The notes beneath the pieces were generated by a model, which was not told where the DNA came from, searched no databases, and saw only the letters and a list, made by a program, of their open reading frames with translations. Positions 34,952 to 44,346 of a stretch of 64,000 nt of DNA are shown here, one piece after another; positions within the stretch are counted from its first letter, which is position 1; each line of letters opens with the position of its first letter. Source of the stretch: Burkholderiaceae bacterium (lineage in GTDB: Bacteria > Pseudomonadota > Gammaproteobacteria > Burkholderiales > Burkholderiaceae_C); contig JACKLI010000001.1 in assembly GCA_024235995.1 (NCBI GenBank), positions 186,001 to 250,000 on the forward strand, given 5' to 3'. Made by a program: the position numbers and the translations under genes.

Positions 34952-37042
34952 CTACGCCTTCAGGTAGTCGGCGCGCGCGCCCAGCCAGCGCTCGACGTGG
35001 CGCGCGGCGTCCTCGGGGTAGCGCGCCCACATCGCCGGCGCGGCGGCGCGCGCCCATTGCAGCAGGGCGCCGTCCTCGGCCAGGTCGGCAAAGCGCAGCA
35101 GCGCGTCGCCGCTCTGGCGTGCACCCAGAAACTCGCCGGGGCCGCGGATGGCCAGGTCGCGCCGCGCGATCTCGAAGCCGTCGCTGGTCTCCAGCATGGC
35201 CTTCAGGCGCGCGCGCGCCGTCTCGCCCAGGCGCCCGCCCTCGGGCACGCTGTACAGCAGTACGCAGGCCGAGGCCGCCGCGCCGCGCCCCACGCGCCCG
35301 CGCAGCTGGTGCAGCTGGCTCAGGCCGAAGCGCTCGGCGTGCTCGATCACCATCACGCTGGCGTTGGGCACGTCCACGCCCACCTCGATGACGGTGGTGC
35401 TGACCAGCACGTCGATGCGGCCGGCAACGAACTCGGCCATCACCGCCTTCTTGTCGGCCGGCGGCAGGCGCGCGTGCAGCAGGCCCACGCAGGCGCCGGG
35501 CAGCGCGGCGGACAACTCCTCGTGCGTCTGGCTGGCATGGCGCAGGTCCAGCGCCTCGCTCTCCTCGATCAGCGGACACACCCAATACACCTGCCGCCCC
35601 TCGGCGATCTGCGCGCGCAGGCGTTCGACCAGCTCGTCGCGGCGGTGTTCGGCCAGCAGCTTGGTCAGCACCGGCGTGCGCCCGGGCGGCAGTTCGTCGA
35701 GCGTGGACACGTCCAGGTCGGCGTAGTAGCTCATGGCCAGGGTGCGCGGGATGGGGGTGGCGCTCATCATCAGCAGGTGCGGTTCACGCTCTGTTTCCGA
35801 TAGCTTGTTGCGCAGCGCCAGCCTTTGCTCCACGCCAAAGCGGTGCTGCTCGTCGATGACGGCCAGGCCCAGGTGCGCAAACTTCACCTGCGCCTGGATG
35901 ACGGCGTGCGTGCCGATCACCAGCGCCGCCGCGCCGCTCTCGATGGCGGCCAGCATGGGCGCGCGCTCCTTCTTTTTCTGGCTGCCGGTGAGCCAGGCCA
36001 CCGCCTGCCCGCGCGCGGCCAGCAGCGGCGCCAGCCACTGCGCCAGCTTGGCGAAGTGCTGCTCGGCCAGGATTTCGGTGGGCGCCATCAGCGCGCACTG
36101 CCAGCCGGCGTCGATGGCCACGCAGGCGGCCAGCGCGGCCACCACGGTCTTGCCGCTGCCCACGTCGCCCTGCAGCAGGCGGTGCATGGGCTGGGTGCGC
36201 GCCAGATCGCGCGCGATCTCCTCGCCCACGCGGCGCTGCGCGCCGGTCAGCGCGAACGGCAGCGCCGCCAGCAGCTGCTCGGGCAGGCCGCCGGGCGCCG
36301 GGCGCATGGCCGGGGCGCGCAGTTGCTGGCGCGCGATGCGGGCCTTCCACTGCGACAGCTGCTGGGCCAGCAGCTCCTCGGCCTTCAGGCGCTGCCAGGC
36401 CGGGTGACTGTGGTCCTGCAGCTCGCTCAGCGTGGCGCCGGCCGCGGGGTGGTGCAAAAAAGTGAGCGCCTGACGCAGATCCCACGGGCGCAAGGCGTCG
36501 ATCTGGCTTGAAAATTCAGCGGGAAGGGTCGCCCCCAGGTCGGCCTGCGCCAGGCCCGCCTGCACGGCCTTGCGCAGGTACGCCTGGGGCAGCTGCGCCA
36601 CCGTGGGGTACACGGGCGTGAGCGCCGCCGGCAGCGCGCCGCCGGCGGCGTGCACCGTGGGGTGCATCATGGTCAGGCCGCCGAAGCCGCCGCGCAGCTC
36701 GCCCCGCAAGCGCAGGCGCGCGCCCACCGCCAGCTGCCGGAGCTGCGAGGGGTAGAAGTTGAAAAAGCGCAGCACGCAGCGCTCGCCGCCGTCCTCCACC
36801 GTCACCAGCAACTGGCGGCGCGGGCGGTAGGCCACCTCCTGGTGCACCACCGTGGCCTCGAACTGCACCGGCTCATGGCTGAGCACGCGCGCCGCCTCGG
36901 CCAGCGGCGTGAGCCGCGTCTCGTCCTCCCAGCGCAGCGGCAGGTGCAGCGCCAGGTCGATGGGGCGCACCAGGCCCAGCTTGTGCAGCGCCTTCTGCGG
37001 CGCGCTGAGCGGCTGGGCGGGCGGGGCCTGGGCGTCGGGCAT
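34952..37042 (-). CDS. recG: ATP-dependent DNA helicase RecG
   Basis: Superfamily 2 helicase that regresses stalled replication forks and processes branched DNA. 696 residues from the ATG at 37042; an upstream ATG (37069) would add nine residues. N-terminal wedge/OB domain, then helicase motifs GDVGSGKTVVAALAA (Walker A), MAPTEILAEQH, VIDEQHRFGVEQR (DExH), MMSATPIPRTLAM, and the C-terminal VIEVGVDVPNASVMVIEHAE and QLRGRVGRG. Residues after LALRNKL include a segment sharing a 15-base match with the tlyA repeat. Divergent from queA by 48 bases. Confidence 0.96.
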   Translation of the reverse strand: MPDAQAPPAQPLSAPQKALHKLGLVRPIDLALHLPLRWEDETRLTPLAEAARVLSHEPVQFEATVVHQEVAYRPRRQLLVTVEDGGERCVLRFFNFYPSQLRQLAVGARLRLRGELRGGFGGLTMMHPTVHAAGGALPAALTPVYPTVAQLPQAYLRKAVQAGLAQADLGATLPAEFSSQIDALRPWDLRQALTFLHHPAAGATLSELQDHSHPAWQRLKAEELLAQQLSQWKARIARQQLRAPAMRPAPGGLPEQLLAALPFALTGAQRRVGEEIARDLARTQPMHRLLQGDVGSGKTVVAALAACVAIDAGWQCALMAPTEILAEQHFAKLAQWLAPLLAARGQAVAWLTGSQKKKERAPMLAAIESGAAALVIGTHAVIQAQVKFAHLGLAVIDEQHRFGVEQRLALRNKLSETEREPHLLMMSATPIPRTLAMSYYADLDVSTLDELPPGRTPVLTKLLAEHRRDELVERLRAQIAEGRQVYWVCPLIEESEALDLRHASQTHEELSAALPGACVGLLHARLPPADKKAVMAEFVAGRIDVLVSTTVIEVGVDVPNASVMVIEHAERFGLSQLHQLRGRVGRGAAASACVLLYSVPEGGRLGETARARLKAMLETSDGFEIARRDLAIRGPGEFLGARQSGDALLRFADLAEDGALLQWARAAAPAMWARYPEDAARHVERWLGARADYLKA
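35796..35815 (+). repeat. Possible dispersed-repeat fragment inside recG
   Basis: Contains GATAGCTTGTTGCGC (35799-35813), identical over 15 bases to the core of the tlyA copy (read on its minus strand). It falls in a variable loop between LALRNKL and the conserved MMSATPIPR. The 3' block of the family is not clear here. Confidence 0.4.
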
Positions 37043-37090
37043 GGGACAATTCTGCCTTTCCCTTGGCACGGGCCCGTCCGGCCCTCAAGC

Positions 37091-38125
37091 ATGTCTGAAC
37101 GCATCTTCACCACGAGCGACTTCGACTTCGCTCTGCCCCCCGAGCTCATTGCCCAGCACCCCGCGCCCGAGCGCAGCGCCTCGCGCCTGCTGGACGGCAG
37201 CGGGCCCGCGCCCGTCGACCGCGCTTTCCGCGAGCTGCCCGCGCTGCTGGCGCCCGATGACCTGCTGGTGTTCAACGACACGCAGGTGGTCAAGGCCCGC
37301 CTGTACGGCACCAAGCCCAGCGGCGGCCGGCTGGAGCTGCTGATCGAGCGCATGCTGCCCGATGGCACGGTGGCCGCGCACATGAAGGTCAGCAAAAAAC
37401 CCCCGCCCGGCACGGTGCTGAACATGGACGGCGGCTTTGCGGCCGAGCTGCTGGGGCGCTGGCCCGATGCCGGCGGCCCGCTGTTTCACCTGCGCCTGTC
37501 CGGCGACGCCTACGCGCTGATGGCCGCGCACGGCCACGTGCCGCTGCCGCCGTACATCGAGCACGCCGACACCGACGAGGACCTGGCGCGCTACCAGACC
37601 GTGTTCGCCAAGAACCCCGGCGCGGTGGCCGCCCCCACGGCAGCGCTGCACTTCGACGACACGGTGCTGGCCGCGCTGGATGCCCGCGGCGTGGCGCGCG
37701 CGGCCGTCACGCTGCACGTGGGCGCCGGCACCTTCCAGCCCGTCAAGACCGAAACCCTGGCCGAGCACGTGATGCACCGCGAGCGCTACCACGTGCCCCA
37801 GGCCACGCAGGCCGCCATCGCCGCCTGCCGCGCGCGCGGCGGGCGCGTGGTGGCCGTGGGCACGACCACGGTGCGCACGCTGGAGAGCTGGGCGCACAGC
37901 GGCCAGGCCGACGGCGACACCGGCATCTTCATCACGCCGGGCTTTCGCTTTCGGGTGGTCGATGCCCTGGTCACCAACTTCCACCTGCCGCGCAGCACGC
38001 TGATGATGATGATCAGCGCCTTCGCCGGCCACGCGCACGTGATGGCGCTGTACCGCCACGCCGTGGCCGCGCGCTACCGCTTCTTCAGCTACGGCGACGC
38101 CATGTGGCTGGTGCGTCCCGGATAA
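37091..38125 (+). CDS. queA: S-adenosylmethionine:tRNA ribosyltransferase-isomerase
   Basis: Transfers the ribosyl group of SAM to preQ1-tRNA to make epoxyqueuosine. 344 residues from the ATG at 37091. Motifs: DFDFALPPELIAQHP near the N-terminus, FNDTQVVKARLYG, HVGAGTFQPVKTE and TNFHLPRSTLMMMISAF. The same-strand tgt gene about 1.4 kb downstream performs the preceding queuosine step, so this is a split queuosine operon. Confidence 0.97.
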   Translation: MSERIFTTSDFDFALPPELIAQHPAPERSASRLLDGSGPAPVDRAFRELPALLAPDDLLVFNDTQVVKARLYGTKPSGGRLELLIERMLPDGTVAAHMKVSKKPPPGTVLNMDGGFAAELLGRWPDAGGPLFHLRLSGDAYALMAAHGHVPLPPYIEHADTDEDLARYQTVFAKNPGAVAAPTAALHFDDTVLAALDARGVARAAVTLHVGAGTFQPVKTETLAEHVMHRERYHVPQATQAAIAACRARGGRVVAVGTTTVRTLESWAHSGQADGDTGIFITPGFRFRVVDALVTNFHLPRSTLMMMISAFAGHAHVMALYRHAVAARYRFFSYGDAMWLVRPG

Positions 38126-38181
38126 TCACGGGTTCACGCGCGTGCCCTGCCCGCCCCTCTTTTGCCTCCGGCCTCCCGACG

Positions 38182-39522
38182 ATGTCCAGCCCCTTTTCCT
38201 CCGTTGATCCCTTCACCGACCCGTTCACGCTCGAGCTGCAGCGCATTCGCGGCCTGATCGAGGTGGGGCAGCTGCAGCCCGCCGCGCAGGCGCTGAACGC
38301 GGCGCAGAAACAGGCGCCCACCGACGCCCGCGTGCCCCTGGTGGGCATGCGGCTGGCGCAGCAGGCCGGCAACGTGCCCGCCGCCATCCAGGCCGCGCGC
38401 AAGGCGCTGGCGCTGGCGCCCGACTGGCACGTGGCGCAGATCGAGCTGGCCCTGATGCTGGCCAAGGACAAGCAGGGCGACGAGGCGCTGTCGCTGGCCA
38501 TGCAGGCGCTGGCCAACGAGCCCCTCGACAAGCAGGTGATGATCGGCGCCATCAACGTCGCGCTGTACGCCGAGCGCATCGAGCAGACCCGCCGCTGGGC
38601 CGAGGACGGCGTGCGCCGCTTTCCGGACGAGCTGGGCATCCGCCTGTTCCTAGCGCGCTTTCTGGCCAGCCAGGACGAGTACGCCCTGGCGCGCGAGCAC
38701 TACGCCCACGTGCAGGCGCGGCTGCCGCAGCACGACGAGACGCTGCGCGGCCTGCTGGACTGCGCGCTGCACGAGAAGGACGACGAGCAGGCCCGCCAGT
38801 GGGCCGACCATCTGCTGGCCCTGCACCCGCAGGACGAGAACGTGCGCTCCTGGCACGCCATCGCGCACGGCCAGACGCCGCGCACGCAGCCCACCGAGGT
38901 GATCACCGGCATCTTCGACGGCTACGCCGAGCGCTTCGACCAGCACCTGGTCGGCACCCTGCAGTACCGCGTGCCCCGGCGCGTGGCCGAGATCCTGAAG
39001 GCCAAGCACCCCGACGGGCGCTTCAACCTGCTGGACCTGGGCTGCGGCACCGGCCAGGTGGCGGCCTACCTGGGCCGCATCCAGGGCCACATCATCGGCG
39101 TCGACCTGTCCGACAAGATGATCGAGCAGGCCGCCAAACTGGGCCTGTATTCGCGCTTCCACCAGGTCAACGTGCTGGACGCGCTGCGCGAGACCCCGGC
39201 CGACCTCTACGAGGCCATCACCTGCACCGACGTGCTGATCTACGTGGGCGAGCTGGAGCCGGTGATTCCCAACGCGCTGCGCATCCTCAAGCCCGGCGGG
39301 CACTTCGTCTTCTCGTGCGAGAGCGCCGGCGAGGACGAGGCCGACCTGGTGCTGCGCGAGAAAAGCAACCGCTACGCCCACAAGGCCTCGGCGGTGGAAC
39401 GCCTGTGCCGGGCGGCCGGCTTCGACGAGGTCGTGATCGAAGAGCTGCCCGCGCTGCGCCTGGAAGGCGGCCAGCCCCTGCCGGGCTTCCTGGTCACCGC
39501 GCGCAAGCCATTGGCTGCCTGA
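38182..39522 (+). CDS. TPR-repeat SAM-dependent methyltransferase
   Basis: 446 residues. Residues about 15-220 are helical TPR-like repeats (QPAAQALNAAQKQAPTDARV and following). A class I methyltransferase domain follows from about 235, with FDGYAERFDQHLVGTLQYRV, motif I LLDLGCGTGQVAAYLG and motif post-I GVDLSDKMIEQA. The motif order resembles predicted TPR-methyltransferases whose substrates are not known. Located between queA and tgt, so a link with tRNA modification is possible but unproven. ATG at 38182 chosen; no better upstream start. Confidence 0.85.
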   Translation: MSSPFSSVDPFTDPFTLELQRIRGLIEVGQLQPAAQALNAAQKQAPTDARVPLVGMRLAQQAGNVPAAIQAARKALALAPDWHVAQIELALMLAKDKQGDEALSLAMQALANEPLDKQVMIGAINVALYAERIEQTRRWAEDGVRRFPDELGIRLFLARFLASQDEYALAREHYAHVQARLPQHDETLRGLLDCALHEKDDEQARQWADHLLALHPQDENVRSWHAIAHGQTPRTQPTEVITGIFDGYAERFDQHLVGTLQYRVPRRVAEILKAKHPDGRFNLLDLGCGTGQVAAYLGRIQGHIIGVDLSDKMIEQAAKLGLYSRFHQVNVLDALRETPADLYEAITCTDVLIYVGELEPVIPNALRILKPGGHFVFSCESAGEDEADLVLREKSNRYAHKASAVERLCRAAGFDEVVIEELPALRLEGGQPLPGFLVTARKPLAA

Positions 39523-39528
39523 CGAACG

Positions 39529-40701
39529 ATGTTGCAGTTCGAGCTGCTGGGCAACGACCCGCACAGCCACGCCCGGCGCGGGCGGCTCACGCTCAACCAC
39601 GGCGTCGTGCAGACGCCCATCTTCATGCCCGTGGGCACCTACGGCACCGTCAAGGGCGTGCTGCCGCGCAGCCTGCGCGAGATGGGCGCGCAGATCATCC
39701 TGGGCAACACCTTCCACCTGTGGATGCGCCCCGGCCTGGACGTGCTGCGCAGCTTTGGCGGGCTGCACGGCTTCGAGCGGTGGGACCAGCCCATCCTCAC
39801 CGACTCGGGCGGCTTTCAGGTCTGGTCGCTGGGCGAGATGCGCAAGATCACCGAGCAGGGCGTGCACTTTGCCAGCCCCGTCAACAGCGACAAGCTGTTC
39901 ATGTCGCCCGAGGTCAGCATGCAGATTCAAACCGTGCTGAACAGCGACATCGCGATGCAGCTGGACGAATGCACGCCCTACGAGACCCAGGGCCACGTCA
40001 CCACCGAGGCCGAAGCCCGCGCCAGCATGGAAATGAGCCTGCGCTGGGCCAAGCGCTCGCAGGACGAATTCCAGCGCCTGCAAAACCCCAACGCCCTGTT
40101 CGGCATCGTGCAGGGCGGCATGTTCGAGCACCTGCGGCAGGAGTCGCTGGAGCAGCTGGTGGCCATGGACTTTCCCGGTTACGCCATCGGCGGCGTCAGC
40201 GTGGGCGAGCCCAAGGAGGACATGCGGCGCATCATGGCGCACACCCCGCACCGCCTGCCCGCCCACAAGCCGCGCTACCTGATGGGCGTGGGCACGCCCG
40301 AGGACCTGGTCGAGGGCGTGGCCTGCGGCGTGGACCTGTTCGACTGCGTGATGCCCACGCGCAACGCGCGCAACGGCCACCTGTTCACCCGCTGGGGCGA
40401 CCTGAAGATCCGCAACGCCCGCCACAAGGCCGACCCCCGCCCCATCGACGAGACCTGCACCTGCCACGCCTGCGCGGGCGAGGCCGGGGTGCCCTGGGCC
40501 GAGGGCGGACGCGGCGGCTTCTCGCGCGCCTACCTGCATCACCTGGAGCGCTGCGGCGAGATGCTGGCCCCCATGCTGGCCAGCATCCACAACCTGCACT
40601 ACTACCTGAACCTGATGCGCGAGGTGCGCGCCGCGCTGGACGCGGGCGAGTTTGCGGCCTTTCGCGCGCGCTTTGCCGCCGACCGGGCGCGCGGGGTTTA
40701 A
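39529..40701 (+). CDS. tgt: Queuine tRNA-guanine transglycosylase
   Basis: Exchanges guanine-34 for preQ1 in tRNAs with GUN anticodons. 390 residues; active-site segments ILTDSGGFQVWSLG (catalytic Asp) and FDCVMPTRNARNG (second Asp), and the structural zinc site CTCHAC followed by a His in YLHHLERCGEML. Starts seven bases after the methyltransferase gene. Standard length. Confidence 0.97.
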   Translation: MLQFELLGNDPHSHARRGRLTLNHGVVQTPIFMPVGTYGTVKGVLPRSLREMGAQIILGNTFHLWMRPGLDVLRSFGGLHGFERWDQPILTDSGGFQVWSLGEMRKITEQGVHFASPVNSDKLFMSPEVSMQIQTVLNSDIAMQLDECTPYETQGHVTTEAEARASMEMSLRWAKRSQDEFQRLQNPNALFGIVQGGMFEHLRQESLEQLVAMDFPGYAIGGVSVGEPKEDMRRIMAHTPHRLPAHKPRYLMGVGTPEDLVEGVACGVDLFDCVMPTRNARNGHLFTRWGDLKIRNARHKADPRPIDETCTCHACAGEAGVPWAEGGRGGFSRAYLHHLERCGEMLAPMLASIHNLHYYLNLMREVRAALDAGEFAAFRARFAADRARGV

Positions 40702-40786
40702 GAGCCTGCCGCGCAGGCGACTGGAATGGCGCCGCGCAGAAGCTATGCTTTGAGATTTGCGACCCCCATTCGACGGAGCCTGGCCC

Positions 40787-41761
40787 ATGAAAACCCGCAT
40801 CACCGAACTGTTCGGCATCCAGCACCCCATCATCCAGGGCGGCATGCACTTCGTCGGCCTGGCCGAGCTGGCCGCTGCCGTGTCCAACGCGGGCGCCTTG
40901 GGCATCATCACCGGCCTGACGCAAAAGACGCCCGAGCTGCTGGCGCGCGAGATTGCCCGCTGCCGCGAGATGACGGACAAGCCCTTCGGCGTCAACCTGA
41001 CCTTTCTGCCCACCGTCACCTCGCCCGACTATCCGGGCTACATCAAGGCCATCGTCGAGGGCGGCGTGAAGATCGTCGAGACCGCCGGCAACAACCCGCA
41101 AAAGTGGATGCCGCTGCTGCACGAGCACGGCATCAAGGTGATCCACAAGTGCACCTCGGTGCGCCACGCGCTCAAGGCCGAGGCCATCGGCTGCGACGCG
41201 GTGAGCGTGGACGGCTTCGAGTGCGGCGGCCACCCGGGCGAGGACGACGTGCCCAACTTCATCCTGCTGCCGCGCGCGGCCGAAGAACTCAAGATCCCCT
41301 TCGTCGCCTCAGGCGGCATGGCCGACGGGCGCTCGCTGGTGGCGGCGCTGGCGCTGGGCGCCGAGGGCATGAACATGGGCACGCGCTTCATGGCCACGCA
41401 GGAGGCGCCGATCCACGAAAACGTCAAGAAGGCCATCGTGGCGGCGAGCGAGCTGGACACCCGTCTGGTGATGCGCCCGCTGCGCAACACCGAGCGCGTG
41501 CTGAACAACGCCGCCGTCGAGCGCCTGATCGCCAAGGAAAAGGCGCTGGGCGACAAGCTCACCTTCCAGGACATCATCGAGGAAGTGGCCGGCGTGTACC
41601 CGCGCATCATGCAGAACGGCGAGATGGATGCCGGCGCCTTCAGTTGCGGCATGGTGGCCGGCCTGATCCACGACGTGCCCACCGTCAAGGTGCTGGTCGA
41701 CCGCATGATGGCCGAGGCCGAGGGCCTGATCCGCCAGCGGCTGGCGGGCATGCTGAGCTGA
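40787..41761 (+). CDS. Nitronate monooxygenase / NPD-family flavoprotein (2-nitropropane dioxygenase-like)
   Basis: 324-residue FMN-dependent TIM-barrel protein. MKTRITELFGIQHPIIQGGM is the family N-terminus; FMN/phosphate-binding segments are VDGFECGGHPGE and FVASGGMADGRSLVAALALG, with NMGTRFMATQEAPIHE after. Members oxidise alkyl nitronates or act as FabK-like enoyl-ACP reductases; the sequence does not let me choose. ATG at 40787. Its stop abuts a dispersed repeat that fills the gap to the next gene. Confidence 0.88.
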   Translation: MKTRITELFGIQHPIIQGGMHFVGLAELAAAVSNAGALGIITGLTQKTPELLAREIARCREMTDKPFGVNLTFLPTVTSPDYPGYIKAIVEGGVKIVETAGNNPQKWMPLLHEHGIKVIHKCTSVRHALKAEAIGCDAVSVDGFECGGHPGEDDVPNFILLPRAAEELKIPFVASGGMADGRSLVAALALGAEGMNMGTRFMATQEAPIHENVKKAIVAASELDTRLVMRPLRNTERVLNNAAVERLIAKEKALGDKLTFQDIIEEVAGVYPRIMQNGEMDAGAFSCGMVAGLIHDVPTVKVLVDRMMAEAEGLIRQRLAGMLS

Positions 41762-41765
41762 GATT

Positions 41766-41826
41766 CTTGATCGAATCGGCCTTCAGCCGGCGACAAACAA
41801 GCGCAGATAGCTATTGTTTAAATAGC
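41766..41826 (-). repeat. Dispersed short repeat in the convergent gap after the nitronate monooxygenase gene
   Basis: On the minus strand AAACAATAGCTATCTGCGCT, TGTTTGTCGCC, GGCTGAAGGCCGATTCGATC. It occupies the whole 67-base space between two convergent stop codons. Confidence 0.85.
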
Positions 41827-41828
41827 AT

Positions 41829-42881
41829 TCAGCCATCCTGCAGACCGGCCGCTGCCGCCGTGCCGCAGGCATGGCAGTAGTGCGCGAAGCTGCTCTTGCG
41901 CGCGTCGCACCGGCCACAGCGGTTGAACAGGCCGATGCCGCAGTGCGGGCAGAAGTCGATGTGCCCGTCCTTCAGGTCGACGGCGCGCTCGCAGCCGGGG
42001 CACACGCCCTTGGCCAGCCGCGCCAGCGCGGTGTCGTAGGACAGCTCGCGCCGGCGCTCCTGCTCGGGCTGCGCCTCGGCCGCCTGCTGCCGCGCCAGGT
42101 AGCGGTTGAGCGCGGCGATAGCCCAGCGCCCGACAAGCACCGTCAGCACGATGCCCACGGCGTAGCGCACGTAGCCGCCGTAGCTGGGCAGGTAGGGCAC
42201 CAGCTCGACGAAAAAGGCAAACAGCGCGAACAGGATGAAGCCCCAGACAAAGGGCCACGCGCTGCTCTTGCGCTTTTTGGCGAACAGCCAGCCGGCCAGC
42301 AGCAGCAGGGGAAGCGTCAGCGCCAGGCGGTAGCCGAACACGCGCAGCTCCCGCGCGCGCAGCGCGCGCTCGTAGCGGCCCTGGGCCTCGTCCTGCATCT
42401 GCTGCAGCTGGCGCTGCGCGCCGTCGCGGGCCTGGCTGGCGTCCAGCAGCGCCTGCTGCTGGCGCTCGACCTCGGCGCGCGCGGCGCGCTCGCGCGCCTG
42501 CAACCCGTCCAGCGCGCGGGTGCGCGTGACGACCTCGGGGTCCTGCTCGGCACGCTCGGTGGCCTTGCGCGTGGCGATCCAGTTCTCGAAGCCCTGGCGC
42601 GCGTTGCCCACGTCGGACGCGGCCACGCGCTGCTGCAGCCGCGCCTGCGCCAGGGCGTCCTGTGCGGTCTGCGCGCGCTGGCGCGCGGCGTCGATGGTGC
42701 GGCGCGCGTCGGCGGCCTTGGCGGCGTCCATGAAGTCGTCGATCGAGGTCGCGGACTCGACCCGCGGCAGGTCGTCGACGATTCTGCCGCCCAGGCCGAT
42801 CAGGAAGCCGGCGAACACCAGGGCCACCAGCCACAGGCCGCGGCGAAACCATTTTTCGGACAGACGAAGCGATCGGCTCAT
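41829..42881 (-). CDS. Membrane protein with coiled coil and C-terminal zinc ribbons, unknown function
   Basis: 350 residues. One N-terminal helix (GLWLVALVFAGFLIGLGG, about 15-32); a long Ala/Gln/Arg-rich coiled coil (about 50-170); two or three further helices (LALTLPLLLLAGWLF; PFVWGFILFALFAFFVELVP; VRYAVGIVLTVLVGRWAI); then a soluble tail with tandem zinc ribbons CPGCE...CPHCG and CGRCD...CHACG. The coiled coil would be periplasmic and the ribbons cytoplasmic if the first helix spans inside to out. I do not recognise a characterised family. It stands alone between a repeat and a dioxygenase-like gene. Confidence 0.78.
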   Translation of the reverse strand: MSRSLRLSEKWFRRGLWLVALVFAGFLIGLGGRIVDDLPRVESATSIDDFMDAAKAADARRTIDAARQRAQTAQDALAQARLQQRVAASDVGNARQGFENWIATRKATERAEQDPEVVTRTRALDGLQARERAARAEVERQQQALLDASQARDGAQRQLQQMQDEAQGRYERALRARELRVFGYRLALTLPLLLLAGWLFAKKRKSSAWPFVWGFILFALFAFFVELVPYLPSYGGYVRYAVGIVLTVLVGRWAIAALNRYLARQQAAEAQPEQERRRELSYDTALARLAKGVCPGCERAVDLKDGHIDFCPHCGIGLFNRCGRCDARKSSFAHYCHACGTAAAAGLQDG

Positions 42882-42944
42882 GAGGGACTCCCGGGTTGGC
42901 GCGCAGCTTACCGGGTTCGCCGACGCGGCGGCAAGGCGCCGCCC

Positions 42945-43763
42945 TCAATCGAAGCGGAAGGCCGAAAGGGTGGTGCGCAGCACCTGGTCCGAGAACACCT
43001 TGCGCCCCACGCCGTTGCCGGCGGCGCCGGCAACCACGTGCAGCGGCAGCAGGTGCTCCTCGGCGCGCGGCGGGTGGCACAGGCGCCCGGCCGGGCCGGC
43101 GGCGGTGTCCCAGGCGGCCAGGCGGGCGTTGCGCTCGGCCGCGGGCAGGGCCACGGTGTCGGTCAGCCAGCGGTCGAACTCGGCGCTGACCGGCGTCGAG
43201 CGCGGATCGCCGTAGCCGCGCATGTTGTGGTAGCTCATGCCGCTGCCGATGACCAGCACGCCTTCGTCGCGCAGCGGCGCCAGCGCCTGGCCGTAGCCGA
43301 TGTGCGCCTGCGCGTCCAGGCTGCCCAGCAGGGACACCTGCAGCACCGGCACGTCGGCGTCGGGAAAGGCCACCATCAGCGGGATGAAGGTGCCGTGGTC
43401 GTAGCCGCGCTGGGTGTCGACGGCGGCGGCGATGCCGGCGTCCGCCAGCAGGCCGCGCGCGCGCTCGGCCAGCGCCGGCGCGCCGGGCGCGGGGTAACGC
43501 AACTCGTAGGTGTGCGGCGGAAAGCCGTGGTAGTCGAACAGCATGCCGGGCTGGGCCGAGCCGGTCAGCATGACCTGCGGCGCCAGCCAGTGCGCCGTGA
43601 CCAGCACGATGGCCGCGGGCCTGGCCGGCAGGCTGGCCGGCATGCCGCGCAGGAAAGCGGCGGTCTTGTCCCAGGCGTCGGGCGGGTTCCAGTCCATGAA
43701 GAAGCAGGGGCCGGCGCCGTGCGGGATGTAGAACGCGGGCATGCGGGAGGCGGCAGCGGTCAT
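42945..43763 (-). CDS. DODA-type extradiol aromatic ring-opening dioxygenase family protein (YgiD-like)
   Basis: 272 residues; class III extradiol dioxygenase fold using a mononuclear metal. Ligand motifs: YIPHGAGPCFFM (His, about 15), FDYHGFPPHTYELRYPAPG, GYDHGTFIPLMVAFP and GSGMSYHNMRGYG (His near the C-terminal third). E. coli YgiD opens the ring of L-DOPA; plant relatives make betalamic acid. Probably zinc-dependent. Gene is alone, 63 bases upstream of the zinc-ribbon gene. Confidence 0.88.
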   Translation of the reverse strand: MTAAASRMPAFYIPHGAGPCFFMDWNPPDAWDKTAAFLRGMPASLPARPAAIVLVTAHWLAPQVMLTGSAQPGMLFDYHGFPPHTYELRYPAPGAPALAERARGLLADAGIAAAVDTQRGYDHGTFIPLMVAFPDADVPVLQVSLLGSLDAQAHIGYGQALAPLRDEGVLVIGSGMSYHNMRGYGDPRSTPVSAEFDRWLTDTVALPAAERNARLAAWDTAAGPAGRLCHPPRAEEHLLPLHVVAGAAGNGVGRKVFSDQVLRTTLSAFRFD

Positions 43764-43871
43764 GGTGATTCCAATCGGCAGGGTGACGGGGTTTTTCCAG
43801 GGTTCCTATCATCCGACTTATGGCGCTGGCGTGATCCGGGCCACGCCCATACCGCCGCCCCACCGACCGCC

Positions 43872-44306
43872 ATGACCCCAGACCCCAACCCCTCCATCCC
43901 CTGGGCACGCATCGTCGCCGACGTGGCCGACGCGCTGATCTTCATCGACACCCAGGGCGTCATCCGCGTCTGGAACGCCCGGTGCGAAGCCTTGTTCGGC
44001 TTCAGCGCGGCCGAGGCGCTGGGGCAGAGCGTCGACCTGATCATCCCCGAGCACCTGCGCGCGGGGCACCGGCGCGGCTTCGAGCAGGCGATGGCGCGCG
44101 GCGCCACCCGCCACGGCGCCGAAGTGCGCACCACGCGCGCCACGCACAAGGACGGGCGCCGGCTGTACGTGGACATGACCTTCAGCGTGGTGCTGGGCGA
44201 TGACGGCCGCGCGCTCGGCTCGGCCGCGATGGCGCGCGACGCCACCGAGCGCTACCTGGCCGAGCGCGCGCGGCGCAGCGCCGAAACCACCGCGCCGCCC
44301 CACTGA
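43872..44306 (+). CDS. Single PAS-domain protein
   Basis: 144 residues made of one PAS domain: VADALIFIDTQGVIRVWNAR, CEALFGFSAAEALGQSVDLI, PEHLRAGHRRGFEQAM and ATHKDGRRLYVDMTFSVV. No kinase, GGDEF or DNA-binding part is attached, so it would have to signal by protein contact. The ending is a short charged tail. ATG at 43872 after a purine-poor leader. Nothing in the sequence says which ligand it binds. 40 bases upstream of comM. Confidence 0.82.
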   Translation: MTPDPNPSIPWARIVADVADALIFIDTQGVIRVWNARCEALFGFSAAEALGQSVDLIIPEHLRAGHRRGFEQAMARGATRHGAEVRTTRATHKDGRRLYVDMTFSVVLGDDGRALGSAAMARDATERYLAERARRSAETTAPPH

Positions 44307-44346
44307 AAACACGCGCTACAGTGGCGGCACAAAGGGGGGCCGCCAC

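Noticed and set aside
38650..41019. 789-codon frame antisense to the methyltransferase, tgt and NMO-like genes
   Set aside because: Crosses three independent plus-strand genes and has only biased His/Gln/Ala composition.
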